From an uncultured Candidatus Melainabacteria bacterium (GTDB lineage: Bacteria > Cyanobacteriota > Vampirovibrionia > Gastranaerophilales > Gastranaerophilaceae): DNA of 64,000 nucleotides. The DNA lies in NCBI GenBank assembly GCA_934754425.1, contig CAKVIN010000006.1:1-64000 (forward strand). Reading direction: 5' to 3'. Both the position numbers and the translations under genes were made by a program. Below are positions 42,875-52,067 of the stretch, piece by piece (positions within the stretch are counted from its first letter, which is position 1; each line of letters starts with the position of its first letter). Under the pieces are notes generated by a model. The model was given only the letters and a program-made list of their open reading frames with translations, did not search any database and was not told the origin of the DNA.

Positions 42875-44606
42875 TTACATTCCTTAGATTTTCAAAATTA
42901 TTAATAATTTTGGCTACACTTATATCTTCACTTAATACTACGGTATTTTTATAAACATCTTTTTGTGGCGCCCACAAGTGAGTTGTACCTTTTTCAAAAA
43001 ACAAGCAAAGAGTTTTTACTCCCATTGAATAAGCAAAATGCATAGTTCCGGTATCTACAGTGATTAAGCCAATGCTATCTCTTAAAACTGCACCCAATTC
43101 CATTAATGAAGTTTTGTTTACTAGGTTAATAAAATTCACTCCGGCTTTTGTTAAACTTTCTACAAATTTAACACTCTGTTCTCCTATTCCGGTGATTACA
43201 ACTTTACAATTAAATTCTTGATTAATTCTTTTTATCAATTCAACCGCCATTTCAACCGGCATATTCTTAACCGGATTTTTAGAAATACAACATAATACTA
43301 CATATCTTTCTCCAGCAATAGGGTTTTCTATTGTTTCAGGTAAATTAAATCTTATCGGCAAATTTTTTATTTTTTTATGCGTTAATTTTTCTAGCATTTT
43401 TGAATGTTTATATGGAACATAAACATCTTTGTTATTATCATTTGGTATCAATGTAAATCTATTATGCAATAATTTTGCAATTAAAGTATTTCGTTCATTT
43501 TTATAAGTAATGAATGATGCAAAAGGTTTTTTATACTTAAATTCCTTAATGAATTTCAACATTCCAACAAAACCTTTATGAACACCTTTTTTATCAAATA
43601 CAACAACTTCATCAACATCTTGTTGATATTTTGCCACTTCCATCCATTTTTTATCCGTTATAAAAATAATTTTTGAGTTTGGAAAAGCAAGTTTTATGTT
43701 TTGACAAAGACTATTACAGAGTAAAACATCACCAAAACAAGCTGTATTAAAAACTAAGAATACTTTTTTATCATTGAAAAGTTCTTTTTTTGAAAAAACT
43801 TTTATGCCCAATAAATATAAATCTTTTCTATCAATATAATGTTTTATAGCATATGACAAATGCTTTTCCTTAAAAATACACCAATCTTTTGTTTTGATAT
43901 TGTTTTCTTTAGCATAATTTATAAAATCCAAAGAAGTTTCTATCTTATCATTTTCATTCCTGATATCTAATTTTTGTTTAATTGTTGATGATGGATTTGA
44001 ATAATAATGATAAATTGCATCCGGAATAGTTACTAACGACTGTTCTAAATTAAACGCTTTTAACGTATACGGTCCATCTTCATAAAAAACATTTTCTTGA
44101 AATCTTAATTGCTTTATCGGTTCAAATCTATATAACTTACCATGTGTAATAAAATTATCTTGAAGAGCTTCTATAATCGAATTAACACCATTGAATACCA
44201 GCTCATTTTCCAGTTTTAAATGGTATTTTGATTTATTTTTGTAATTCCTAATTGTTGTCGCCGCTGCTATATTTACATTATATTTAATAGCAGCACTGTA
44301 TAATAGTTCACAGTAATCTAATTCAATCCAGTCATCAGAATCAACAAAAGTAACAAATTCCCCTTGTGCAATTTCAAGTCCTCTGTTTCTTGCTGCGCCT
44401 TGTTTTGCATTTTCTTGTGATAAAACAATTACTCTAGAATCTTTTTTTGCATATTCTAGAGCTATTTGCAAACTAGAGTCCGTTGAACCATCATTTACAA
44501 GTATTATTTCTATATCTTGCAATGTTTGATTAACAAGAGAATCTACACAGCGATTAAGATATTTTTCTTGATTATATATTGCTACTATAATTGATACTTT
44601 AATCAT
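42867..44606 (-). CDS. Two-domain glycosyltransferase: GT2 plus GT9
   Basis: About 579 aa. N-terminal GT2: VSIIVAIYNQEKYLNRCVDS, DIEIILVNDGSTDSS, ARNRGLEIAQGEFVTFVDSD. C-terminal GT9 from about 285: VFLVFNTACFGDVLLCNSLC, VDEVVVFDKKG, YVVLCCISKNPVKNMP, GLITVDTGTMHFAYSMGVKT. I choose the second ATG (44606, MIKVSII), because it overlaps the upstream small gene's stop as ATGA and fits GT2 starts; 44612 is the alternative. Confidence 0.88.
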   Translation of the reverse strand: MIKVSIIVAIYNQEKYLNRCVDSLVNQTLQDIEIILVNDGSTDSSLQIALEYAKKDSRVIVLSQENAKQGAARNRGLEIAQGEFVTFVDSDDWIELDYCELLYSAAIKYNVNIAAATTIRNYKNKSKYHLKLENELVFNGVNSIIEALQDNFITHGKLYRFEPIKQLRFQENVFYEDGPYTLKAFNLEQSLVTIPDAIYHYYSNPSSTIKQKLDIRNENDKIETSLDFINYAKENNIKTKDWCIFKEKHLSYAIKHYIDRKDLYLLGIKVFSKKELFNDKKVFLVFNTACFGDVLLCNSLCQNIKLAFPNSKIIFITDKKWMEVAKYQQDVDEVVVFDKKGVHKGFVGMLKFIKEFKYKKPFASFITYKNERNTLIAKLLHNRFTLIPNDNNKDVYVPYKHSKMLEKLTHKKIKNLPIRFNLPETIENPIAGERYVVLCCISKNPVKNMPVEMAVELIKRINQEFNCKVVITGIGEQSVKFVESLTKAGVNFINLVNKTSLMELGAVLRDSIGLITVDTGTMHFAYSMGVKTLCLFFEKGTTHLWAPQKDVYKNTVVLSEDISVAKIINNFENLRNVNE

Positions 44607-44749
44607 TCCCATTCATTCCAAAAATCTCGATTGTGTTCTATTTTTAAAATCGTATATTTATCAAATAATTGATAAATATCTTCCAAACCATCGTGATATA
44701 TGTTCAACAACGGAAAATTTAGCACTGTGTAACTTTTTATAAATATCAT
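44603..44749 (-). CDS. 48-aa protein leading the polysaccharide operon
   Basis: The ATG at 44749 has AGAGGAT 2-8 nt upstream. The ORF (MIFIKSYTVLNFPLLNIYHD at the start, DFWNEWE at the end) ends in the ATGA overlap with the GT2-GT9 gene. The Shine-Dalgarno and the coupling make it likely to be translated. No family recognised. It could be a small protein, or a short relic of a gene end serving as a coupling leader. Confidence 0.55.
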   Translation of the reverse strand: MIFIKSYTVLNFPLLNIYHDGLEDIYQLFDKYTILKIEHNRDFWNEWE

Positions 44750-45004
44750 ATATCCTCTTTTTATTCATACCATAATAGGAAATTGCACATTATGATTTAC
44801 AATAAATGCTAACACAAACATTATTATTTTGCACACTTTATTGTACATTTGTGTATTTTGTTAAGAGGTTTTGATTAAAATTTATTATCTTAAAAATAAT
44901 TAGAATTATCCTTAAAAGGGATTTTGTTTTAATTTTGTATAAGTTATGATTAATAAGTCAGCAGGATTAAGGTATTTTAATCTTTCTATAAGAGGAGATA
45001 TTTT

Positions 45005-45397
45005 ATGAATAAAAATATTATTATCATTGCATTAATTTTTCTTGTTCCCTTAGTTGCGTACTATGGATTAACAAAAGATAAGTTAACAACTCCGCCTTCA
45101 ATTGCAGCAGGTGGAGCAGAGGTAATAAAATTTACTTCGCCGATGTGTTATGAATGTCAGCAGTTAGAAAAAGTTTTTGAAGAAGTTTTTCCGGCATATA
45201 ATCGTGACATTACTCTAAAACATATTAATGTCACGCAAAAAGATAACACAACAAAAATGCTTATTAAAAATTATGATGTAAAACTTGTTCCGACAACAGT
45301 TTTTAAAGATAAAAACGGTAATACACTAAGACGAATCGAAGGTTCTATGCAACCACAGATTTTAGAAAATTATTTGAAAGAGTTAATTAATGGATAA
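45005..45397 (+). CDS. Thioredoxin-like protein, membrane-anchored
   Basis: 130 aa. One N-terminal TM/signal-anchor segment (IIIIALIFLVPLVAYYG), then a thioredoxin fold with the active-site FTSPMCYECQQLEKVF (CxxC) and cis-Pro loop VPTTVFKDKNG. It would act as an extracytoplasmic thiol-disulfide carrier. It overlaps ccdA by 8 bp, which supports CcdA as its reductant. AGAGGAG precedes the ATG. Confidence 0.88.
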   Translation: MNKNIIIIALIFLVPLVAYYGLTKDKLTTPPSIAAGGAEVIKFTSPMCYECQQLEKVFEEVFPAYNRDITLKHINVTQKDNTTKMLIKNYDVKLVPTTVFKDKNGNTLRRIEGSMQPQILENYLKELING

Positions 45398-46100
45398 TTT
45401 AGTACAAATTTTTTCTTCCGGTACAAATAGTGTCGGAGTTTGGGCTTTAATGTTTTTAGCATCGTTTCTAGGTGGAATTCTTGCTTCTATTTCACCTTGT
45501 TCACTTGCTATGTTACCGCTAATAATAGGGTATGTTGGTGGGTATTCTAAAGAAACTCCGTTAAGAACATTTGTCCAACTTTGCTTTTTTATTTTAGGCA
45601 CGGCTATAGTTTTTACAATAATTGGTATAATTTGTGCAGTTACAGGTAGCGTTTTTGCTTCCGCTTTAGGTGCATATTTCACTCTTGTAATGGCTTCATT
45701 GCTTTTAGTAATGGGGTTAAAATTAACAAATCTATTGGATTTTGATATGCCGATAATTATTAAAACGATGCCAACAAATAATACTAACTCGCTGTTTGTA
45801 TATCCGATTTTATTAGGAGTTGCATTTGCTCTTGCGGGAACTCCGTGTTCAACTCCAATATTAGCAGGCATAATGACTTTTGCTGCAATAGGTAAAAATC
45901 TTTTGGCTGCAATTTTAATGTTATTTCTTTTTGCAATAGGTCAAGGAGTGATATTAATAATTGCTGGCTTGTTTACTTCCGGTATTAAAAATCTTAGAAA
46001 ATTTGCTAATTTTTCAGAATTATTATTAAAAATTAGCGGCATTCTTTTGATACTTGTTGCTTTATATTTATATTACAAGACTTTTGTGTCACTAATTTAA
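45390..46100 (+). CDS. ccdA: CcdA/DsbD-type transmembrane thiol reductase
   Basis: 236 aa with six TM helices. The two redox cysteines are in SISPCSLAMLPLIIGY and FALAGTPCSTPILAG, as in CcdA. It moves electrons from cytoplasmic thioredoxin to the periplasm. It is coupled to the upstream thioredoxin-like protein. Its 3' end overlaps the convergent gene at 46092 by 9 bp. Confidence 0.9.
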   Translation: MDNLVQIFSSGTNSVGVWALMFLASFLGGILASISPCSLAMLPLIIGYVGGYSKETPLRTFVQLCFFILGTAIVFTIIGIICAVTGSVFASALGAYFTLVMASLLLVMGLKLTNLLDFDMPIIIKTMPTNNTNSLFVYPILLGVAFALAGTPCSTPILAGIMTFAAIGKNLLAAILMLFLFAIGQGVILIIAGLFTSGIKNLRKFANFSELLLKISGILLILVALYLYYKTFVSLI

Positions 46101-46544
46101 ATTTAGGATTTCTGATTCAATTATTTCGGCAGCAATTTTGATACAATTTTCACAAGGTCTTGATTGATAATATTCATCGGTTCTTTTAGAAGGGGTTGGT
46201 TCATCCGCTCCTTCTGAAAGTCCAAGAATATCACGACAAATTATTGAGTCACATTTTTCTTTAAAAAGATTTCCTAATTTTTGAATACGTGCATAATGCT
46301 CACCTTTTATTTTGTCATCATTAGGCGTGGTGTATCCTTGCAAAAGTCCTGCTATCATAAACATTGAACTCACAGCTCCACAAACTTCTCTTAACCTACC
46401 CATTCCGCCACCAAATGAAGATGCAAGTTTTAAGGCTGTTTCTTCCGGTAAACTAACTCTGTCGGCGAACGCTAAAAGCACTGATTGAGCACAATTATAA
46501 CCATTTCTAAAATTATTACAAGCTTTTTCTGCGTAAATTCCCAT
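46092..46544 (-). CDS. C_GCAxxG_C_C family protein
   Basis: 150 aa. The family name motif is visible: NCAQSVLLAFADR, FGGGMGRLREVCGAVSSMFM, then KCDSIICRDILG and RPCENCIKIAAEII. The cysteines probably bind a metal or redox centre; its role is unknown. The extended -10 TGTTAGAAT (complement 46551-46556) ends 6 nt before the ATG, with no Shine-Dalgarno. Confidence 0.9.
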   Translation of the reverse strand: MGIYAEKACNNFRNGYNCAQSVLLAFADRVSLPEETALKLASSFGGGMGRLREVCGAVSSMFMIAGLLQGYTTPNDDKIKGEHYARIQKLGNLFKEKCDSIICRDILGLSEGADEPTPSKRTDEYYQSRPCENCIKIAAEIIESEILNLN

Positions 46545-46625
46545 GTTTATATTCTAACATTAAAATAGTAAATAATATTAATAATTCTTGTAAACCTATA
46601 GTAAAAATGTTAAAATATTATTAAG

Positions 46626-47564
46626 ATGAAGAAAAAGATTTTGGCAATTTTACCGGAAAGTATAGGTGGACGTCTTACTACCGCAAGTATGATTGATGGT
46701 TTTAGGCAAAACGAATGTGATGTAACAGTTTTTGATGAGCTTTTTGATAAAAATTTATCTGATGTTTTACACGAGCCTTATGATATCATAGCCGGTTATG
46801 ATTATTCCGGATTAAAAATAAAAATCGATAATAATCTTTCTATGCCTTCAATAAATTATTTTTCTGATGATTTGCGCAGTAAAACTTCTGGTCCATATTG
46901 GAAAGAATATTTGCAGTATTTAGAGAAAGAAGATAACTATACGTTTTATTGGGATAAGGTTTTAACAGAATCTGAAACTTTTAAGAATATAAATTATTTA
47001 CCGCATTTTATTAATTTTGATGTTTATAAAGATTACGGCGAAAAGCCTGAATATGATGTTATGTTTGCAGGACGTCTTGATACGGATTATAGATTAAGCT
47101 TTTTTGAAGAACTTATTACAAAGTTGCCTCAATTAAATATTGCTTGGTATGCAATTGATAGACATTATAATGATGCACGAAATCGTTCAAAATATCCCGA
47201 ACTAATAGATCTTTGTTATCGTGGATTTATTGATAACGAAAAAGATATGGCCGATGCAATTAATAAAACAAAAATTGTTTTTAACATGAATTCGCAAGGT
47301 ATTTCATCATTAAATTATAGAACTTTTCAAACTGTTGCTTGCAAGAGGCTTCTTATAAGTGATTATAGAGATGAGCTTCTCTTATTTGATGGGAATTTGC
47401 CTTTCTATGAGGATTTTTCTGATTTGATATTCAAAATCGAAAATTATTTAGAGGATGATTATGCTTATAACAAAGTTACAGAAGAGTGTTATAAAATTGC
47501 AGTACAATCTCATAATTCTAAAAATAGCACAAGATATATGTTAAGCATTCTTGAAAAAGCGTAA
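46626..47564 (+). CDS. CgeB-like glycosyltransferase
   Basis: 312 aa, GT-B type without a signal. KKKILAILPESIGGRLTTAS opens it; YDVMFAGRLDTDYR and FNMNSQGISSLNYRTFQTVA are typical of the CgeB/GT1-like family, with a C-terminal ACKRLLISDYRDEL. It stands alone, outside the polysaccharide cluster. The -10 TAAAAT lies 9 nt before the ATG, leaving at most a 3-nt leader. Confidence 0.8.
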   Translation: MKKKILAILPESIGGRLTTASMIDGFRQNECDVTVFDELFDKNLSDVLHEPYDIIAGYDYSGLKIKIDNNLSMPSINYFSDDLRSKTSGPYWKEYLQYLEKEDNYTFYWDKVLTESETFKNINYLPHFINFDVYKDYGEKPEYDVMFAGRLDTDYRLSFFEELITKLPQLNIAWYAIDRHYNDARNRSKYPELIDLCYRGFIDNEKDMADAINKTKIVFNMNSQGISSLNYRTFQTVACKRLLISDYRDELLLFDGNLPFYEDFSDLIFKIENYLEDDYAYNKVTEECYKIAVQSHNSKNSTRYMLSILEKA

Positions 47565-47566
47565 AA

Positions 47567-47788
47567 TTATTTTTTATTATTTTTAAATTTGTAGTGATAA
47601 TATTCAATCAGACCAACATGCAAAGCTGTTAATCCGGCAGATAAATAGGCTAGAGTTTTATGTTGTTTTCTGAATGTTTTATTTTTACTTATACCGCTTA
47701 GAATTGAAGATGTAAGTGCAACTGTTGCTGCGTAGCCGGTATTCTTTGGTGTGATAATTTGGTTTGATGTGATTTTTTCAACTTTCAT
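47567..47788 (-). CDS. Small protein with hydrophobic segments
   Basis: 73 aa. Residues 17-32 (TGYAATVALTSSILSG) and 46-63 (LAYLSAGLTALHVGLIEY) are hydrophobic, with basic residues between. The extended -10 TGCTAGATT ends 6 nt before the ATG, so probably leaderless. Function unknown. It follows the protease gene in the same direction, but with its own promoter. Confidence 0.6.
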   Translation of the reverse strand: MKVEKITSNQIITPKNTGYAATVALTSSILSGISKNKTFRKQHKTLAYLSAGLTALHVGLIEYYHYKFKNNKK

Positions 47789-47808
47789 ACAAAAAATCTA
47801 GCATAAAA

Positions 47809-49263
47809 TTATAGAAACAACAATATTTTATAAGGACTTAATCTTTCATCTTTTTTAGCATTAGGATTATTTTTTATCAAATGTTTTAATATTTTGCGTG
47901 CCTTTAAATAATTTTTATTTTTGATATAAATATTTGCGTATCTAACGGCATATTCTATATTTTGAGGTGAAACTCCGGTTAAATATTCGTACTCTTTAAT
48001 AGCTTCAGCTTTATTTATTTTTAACAAAACTTCTGCTTTTAAAAAATGTAACTCCTCATCACTTTTTATATTTTCTGCTCGTGTAATATAATCATATGCC
48101 ATTTCCGGATGATTAATATAATTATACGCAACTGCAAGGTCGTAATAAACTATATAACGTATTTCATCATTGTCAGCAAGACGTAAAGCTTTTTCCAAAT
48201 TTTTTATAGCTTCTGAATATTTTTTTTGCGCAACCAGACTTTCTGCCATATCAATGTATCCGCTTGGTAGCGCCGGTGCATTATAAATATAATTTTTTGC
48301 TTCTCTTACTTTAGAAATATTTATTTCTTCTTCGTCACCTAATACTAAATACGGAACATATTCACTTTTGAGCTTATTGTCATTTGTTATATCAGGTTTT
48401 ATTTTGTATAAAAGTTTTAAGGTAGAAATATCTGCTTCTGTTAAATTCACTCTAGTATCATTAATAATATTTTCACGGTCTTTGGCTAAATACATTATGT
48501 TATCAGGTTCGAAGCTATGTCCCATAAATCCTAAAGCATGAAATATTTCATGTAATGCAGTATTGTATATTTGATTATTTGAGAAAAAATTTCCATCAGG
48601 TGATTGGATATAAAAATGAATATTCATTCCTAATAATTTTGTCGTTGAAATATTTGGCACTGTATAAGCAACAACATATTTTTTTCCGTTTTCTATATCA
48701 TCAGTTTTTGTATTCAGAAAATCAACCGTAATATCAGCTTTTCCACTCGTACGTGTGAAAGGAATGCCAACTCGTTCCCACATACTAAATGCTTGATTTA
48801 TTTCCTCTACATATTCAGCAGGTGCAACTTCTGGGTTTAAAAATGTATACGTTACCGGAAATTTGCCCCAGTGAACAATTTGTTGGTTATAAGTTGCTTG
48901 TTTTACATAATTAAGTGGATATTGATTGTGTATCTCACGTTTTAAATTATACAAAAATTCTTTTGCTTTATAAGAAGCTCTGTCTTGTAGCTTATCTTCC
49001 GCAATTCTTACTAATTTTTCTTGAGAAGAAAGTGTTAACGGTGAATTAATAATTGAATTAACATAAAATAATCTTGTATCAGTATCAATGTTTCCGTGCG
49101 CAAATGATTTTTCGTAATATATTTGAGATTTGCTAATATTATTGTGTTTGTAATGAAAATTTGCCATATTGGCATATATTGTAGCAGTGTTTGTACGAAA
49201 ATATATCGCACCAAGTAGTAGTATTGTTAATATTGAATAAAGTATTATTTTAGATTTGTTCAT
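47809..49263 (-). CDS. Membrane-anchored matrixin-like metalloprotease with TPR repeats
   Basis: About 484 aa from the ATG at 49263. A TM segment (KIILYSILTILLLGAIYF) precedes a metzincin zinc site HEIFHALGFMGH (HExxHxxGxxGH) with Met-turn DNIMY. TPR-like helices follow from about residue 330 (AESLVAQKKYSEAIKNLEKA, AYDYITRAENIKS). It would be a periplasm-facing M10-type protease. The frame can be extended to a GTG at 49299, inside the tandem repeats downstream of scpB; no clear Shine-Dalgarno favours either start. Confidence 0.8.
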   Translation of the reverse strand: MNKSKIILYSILTILLLGAIYFRTNTATIYANMANFHYKHNNISKSQIYYEKSFAHGNIDTDTRLFYVNSIINSPLTLSSQEKLVRIAEDKLQDRASYKAKEFLYNLKREIHNQYPLNYVKQATYNQQIVHWGKFPVTYTFLNPEVAPAEYVEEINQAFSMWERVGIPFTRTSGKADITVDFLNTKTDDIENGKKYVVAYTVPNISTTKLLGMNIHFYIQSPDGNFFSNNQIYNTALHEIFHALGFMGHSFEPDNIMYLAKDRENIINDTRVNLTEADISTLKLLYKIKPDITNDNKLKSEYVPYLVLGDEEEINISKVREAKNYIYNAPALPSGYIDMAESLVAQKKYSEAIKNLEKALRLADNDEIRYIVYYDLAVAYNYINHPEMAYDYITRAENIKSDEELHFLKAEVLLKINKAEAIKEYEYLTGVSPQNIEYAVRYANIYIKNKNYLKARKILKHLIKNNPNAKKDERLSPYKILLFL

Positions 49264-49285
49264 GATTTTTGTTTTTGAATATAAT

Positions 49286-49505
49286 TTAACCATTCTCACT
49301 AGCTAGCTTTGAATCTTCCGAACTATCTTTGATTCCTTTTTTAACCATTCTCACTAGCTAGCTTTGAATCTTCCGGACTATCTTTGATTCTTTTTTAACC
49401 ATTCTCACTAGCTAGCTTTGAATCTTCCGGACTATCTTTGATTCCTTTTTTAACCATTCTCACTAGCTAGCTTTGAATCTTCTGGACTATCTTTAATGCC
49501 TTTGT
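49286..49505 (-). repeat. Fourfold 54-55-bp tandem repeat of the scpB 3' end
   Basis: Four near-identical units start at about 49286, 49341, 49395 and 49450. The unit at 49450-49505 encodes the scpB C terminus (KGIKDSPEDSKLASENG, stop). The others are copies including the stop codon. They fill the scpB-protease gap and reach the protease's possible start. Confidence 0.88.
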
Positions 49506-49992
49506 CAATATTCAATGTTTTGACTAGAGCCCTAACATCTCCCTTCAATTTGAAGTATTCAGCAAATTTTGGAGTTGTTTTGATATTAAAAGATCTGCCA
49601 TTTTTATCTTTATGTCTTGATATCAACCCTTTTTCCAAAAGTTCCTGCACATGTTCATAAGCATTCGAACCTCGCAAATCTTTCAATAAAGATTGTCTAA
49701 TTGGTTCTTTTAGAGCAATGACAGTAAGTGTTTTAAGAACAGGTGGCTTCAATTCGACAGGACAAAGTTTCTCTACAATATCCAAATGTTCTTGTTTAAC
49801 CTGTAAAATATAGCCATTCTCATCATCAATTTCTAAAGCTCCGTCACGAGAAGCATAGTCCATAATTAATTCTAACAATGCTTCTTCTACCTTATCAGGC
49901 TCTTCTTCTAAAATTTCTGCGATATCTTTTATTTGAAGTACTTTTGCCGTAACAAACAGAACGGCTTCAATTCTTGATTTTAACTGTTCCAT
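49450..49992 (-). CDS. scpB: Segregation and condensation protein B
   Basis: 180 aa, winged-helix kleisin partner: LKSRIEAVLFVTAKVLQIKD, VALKEPIRQSLLKDLRG, YEHVQELLEKGLI. It forms the condensin complex with Smc and ScpA. Its start codon shares one base with the scpA stop. The last 17 codons lie within a tandem repeat. Confidence 0.93.
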   Translation of the reverse strand: MEQLKSRIEAVLFVTAKVLQIKDIAEILEEEPDKVEEALLELIMDYASRDGALEIDDENGYILQVKQEHLDIVEKLCPVELKPPVLKTLTVIALKEPIRQSLLKDLRGSNAYEHVQELLEKGLISRHKDKNGRSFNIKTTPKFAEYFKLKGDVRALVKTLNIDKGIKDSPEDSKLASENG

Positions 49993-50903
49993 TACGCACT
50001 AATCTCACTATTTTCTACTATTACATTTTTTGCATTTTCAAAATTTGAATTAAATTCAGAGTGTTCAATATTTTCTTCAGTATCCACATTTTCTATATGC
50101 GGACGCTTAACAACATACAAATCTGAATAAAATTCATCCTGTTCCAAGTCATAATCACTTTCTACTGTTAAAAATAGTAATGAAATGTACGCACTTATTT
50201 TATCCATTCCCAAAAGTGTAAGTTCGTTAAGTTCAATCTTATCCTGTCTGCTGAGAATTTCTGACAAATTGGCTTTCAATCTCTGAACTCCATTTTCAAT
50301 ATATTCATCGTGAGCAAGATTAATAATATCGTCAGGAGAAAGTTTCGCATAATTTTGAACACGTCTTTTTGCACGTTCATGTGCATTTTTTAAAGACTGT
50401 TTTTTATCAAGCATTTCATAGAATTCTAATTGACGAATCAAGTCACGCAATGTTACAACTCTGTTGTGGTTAAGTCTTACGCTGGTTCTTCTCTGTAAAA
50501 CTTCATCAATAGAAATAACATTATTAGTCGGAATATATTCTTCATCCTGATAATCTAAAGGCATTTCATCATCATAATTGAAATCATCTTCTCTTTGAGG
50601 TTCAAAATCCATAACATCCAAACCTTCAAGAATATTAGATTTCAATTTAAGCAAAATTGCAGCGAATAAAAGTGTTCTTCCGGTTAAACGCAAGTTTTGC
50701 GCTTTTGATTGAAACAAGTGCATCAAATACTTATCTGTAACTTCTACAATATCAACATTCCAAGGGTCAATTTTGCCTTGTCTTGCCATATTTACAAGAA
50801 TCTCAATACCGTCAACTTCCGCTTCTTGAACGTATTCTTCCTGTTTGGCGGTCAAACCTTGATGATGTAAATTATTCAAATTGTCTATATTATTCACTGC
50901 CAT
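49992..50903 (-). CDS. scpA: Segregation and condensation protein A (kleisin)
   Basis: 303 aa. VDGIEILVNMARQGKIDPWN and IVEVTDKYLMHLF are the kleisin N-terminal signature. The middle is acidic. The C-terminal ILSRQDKIELNELTLLGMDK and FLTVESDYDLEQDEFYSDLY form the winged helix. ScpA links the two Smc heads. A GGTGGAG Shine-Dalgarno precedes it. In order smc, two ORF6N genes, scpA, scpB on one strand. Confidence 0.93.
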   Translation of the reverse strand: MAVNNIDNLNNLHHQGLTAKQEEYVQEAEVDGIEILVNMARQGKIDPWNVDIVEVTDKYLMHLFQSKAQNLRLTGRTLLFAAILLKLKSNILEGLDVMDFEPQREDDFNYDDEMPLDYQDEEYIPTNNVISIDEVLQRRTSVRLNHNRVVTLRDLIRQLEFYEMLDKKQSLKNAHERAKRRVQNYAKLSPDDIINLAHDEYIENGVQRLKANLSEILSRQDKIELNELTLLGMDKISAYISLLFLTVESDYDLEQDEFYSDLYVVKRPHIENVDTEENIEHSEFNSNFENAKNVIVENSEISA

Positions 50904-50989
50904 TCTTTTTTACTCCACCTTTTCTTTTTTAAGAAAAGTTATGACGAGAACCACTCATCATTTATATTTTATAATTTTTCCCTAATCTT

Positions 50990-51520
50990 TTAATCCTCTG
51001 TTTTTATGAAACCAACTTTACTCGGTTTTGTTCTATCCATAAGTAGGTCTATTGCTTCATATATCTGTTGTTTATCTTTCTCATTATCTTTGCAATAATT
51101 GATAAAATATTGTTCCAACTCTTGAAATCTTTTTGTCAGTTCTTTATTCTCTAACGCAAAGTGTCTTACTTTTACAAAGGTATTCATAATTTGAATATTT
51201 GTTTGAATAGCCTGTTTTGAACGTAGCACAGAAGATAACATAGCAACACCTTGTTCTGTGAATACATTTGGCAATTTTTGCCTTCCACCTCTTTTTTCTG
51301 TTTCATTTTTTGATATCACATTTTGTGATATCAAAAGTTGAAATTCATCAATTGATAACTGAAACATAAAATTAGATGGGAATCTTTCAATGTTACGTTT
51401 TACAGCTTGATTTAAAACTCTTGTTTCTACTCCATAGAGCTTTGCAAGGTCGCTATCCAGCATAACCTTACATCCTCTAATCTCATATATTAAATTTTGT
51501 ATTTGTATTAAATCGTCCAT
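50990..51520 (-). CDS. ORF6N-domain DNA-binding protein (copy 2)
   Basis: 176 aa. N-terminal LIQIQNLIYEIRGCKVMLDS, DLAKLYGVETRVLNQAVKRN and FTEQGVAMLSSVLRSKQAI match ORF6N/KilA-N-type domains of phages and gut bacteria. The C-terminal KDNEKDKQQIYEAIDLLMDR is helical. The gene is 9 bp after its paralogue. The first 33 and last 55 or so residues are almost identical in both, while the middle differs. Role unknown; the family is seen in phage antirepressors. Confidence 0.85.
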   Translation of the reverse strand: MDDLIQIQNLIYEIRGCKVMLDSDLAKLYGVETRVLNQAVKRNIERFPSNFMFQLSIDEFQLLISQNVISKNETEKRGGRQKLPNVFTEQGVAMLSSVLRSKQAIQTNIQIMNTFVKVRHFALENKELTKRFQELEQYFINYCKDNEKDKQQIYEAIDLLMDRTKPSKVGFIKTED

Positions 51521-51529
51521 AAATAATTC

Positions 51530-52051
51530 TTAATTTTCTGTTTTTATGAAACCAACTTTGCTTGGTTTTGTTCTATCCATAAGTAGGTCAATTGCTTCAT
51601 ATATTTGTTGTTTATCTTTTTCATTATCTTTACAATAATTGATAAAATATTGTTCCAACTCTTGAAATCTTTTGGTCAATTCTTTATTTTCTAACACAAA
51701 CTGTTTCATCTGAACGAATGTTCTCATTATTTGAATATTTATAGAAATTGCTTGTTCGGACTGTAAAACACTTGATAACATTGCAACTCCCTGCTCAGTA
51801 AAAACATAAGGCATAAAACGACGTCCACCTCTTTTAGAATTTGATATTCCAATTTGGAATATCAAAGAATCATATTCATCCTTTGTTAATTGAAACATAA
51901 AATCTTTTGGAAATCGTGACAAATTCCTTTTTACAGCCTTATTCAAGTTAAATGTTTCTACTCCATAGAGCTTCGCAAGGTCGCTATCCAGCATAACCTT
52001 ACATCCACGAATCTCATATATTAAATTTTGTATTTGTATTAAATCGCTCAT
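51530..52051 (-). CDS. ORF6N-domain DNA-binding protein (copy 1)
   Basis: 173 aa, paralogue of the next gene. Same ends (LIQIQNLIYEIRGCKVMLDS; KQQIYEAIDLLMDRTKPSKV) with a different central part (FNLNKAVKRNLSRFPKDFMF, GISNSKRGGRRFMPYVFTEQ). The two copies stand between smc and scpA, an unusual insertion into a usually compact chromosome-segregation set. A D-family palindrome pair lies just upstream. No Shine-Dalgarno is visible. Confidence 0.85.
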   Translation of the reverse strand: MSDLIQIQNLIYEIRGCKVMLDSDLAKLYGVETFNLNKAVKRNLSRFPKDFMFQLTKDEYDSLIFQIGISNSKRGGRRFMPYVFTEQGVAMLSSVLQSEQAISINIQIMRTFVQMKQFVLENKELTKRFQELEQYFINYCKDNEKDKQQIYEAIDLLMDRTKPSKVGFIKTEN

Positions 52052-52067
52052 AAGTAATTCTTAATTA

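Noticed and set aside
45383..45871. Minus-strand ORF opposite ccdA
   Set aside because: Shadow frame; ccdA motifs on the plus strand are clear.
49286..49505. Tandem repeats as CRISPR
   Set aside because: Contiguous copies of the scpB end without spacers.
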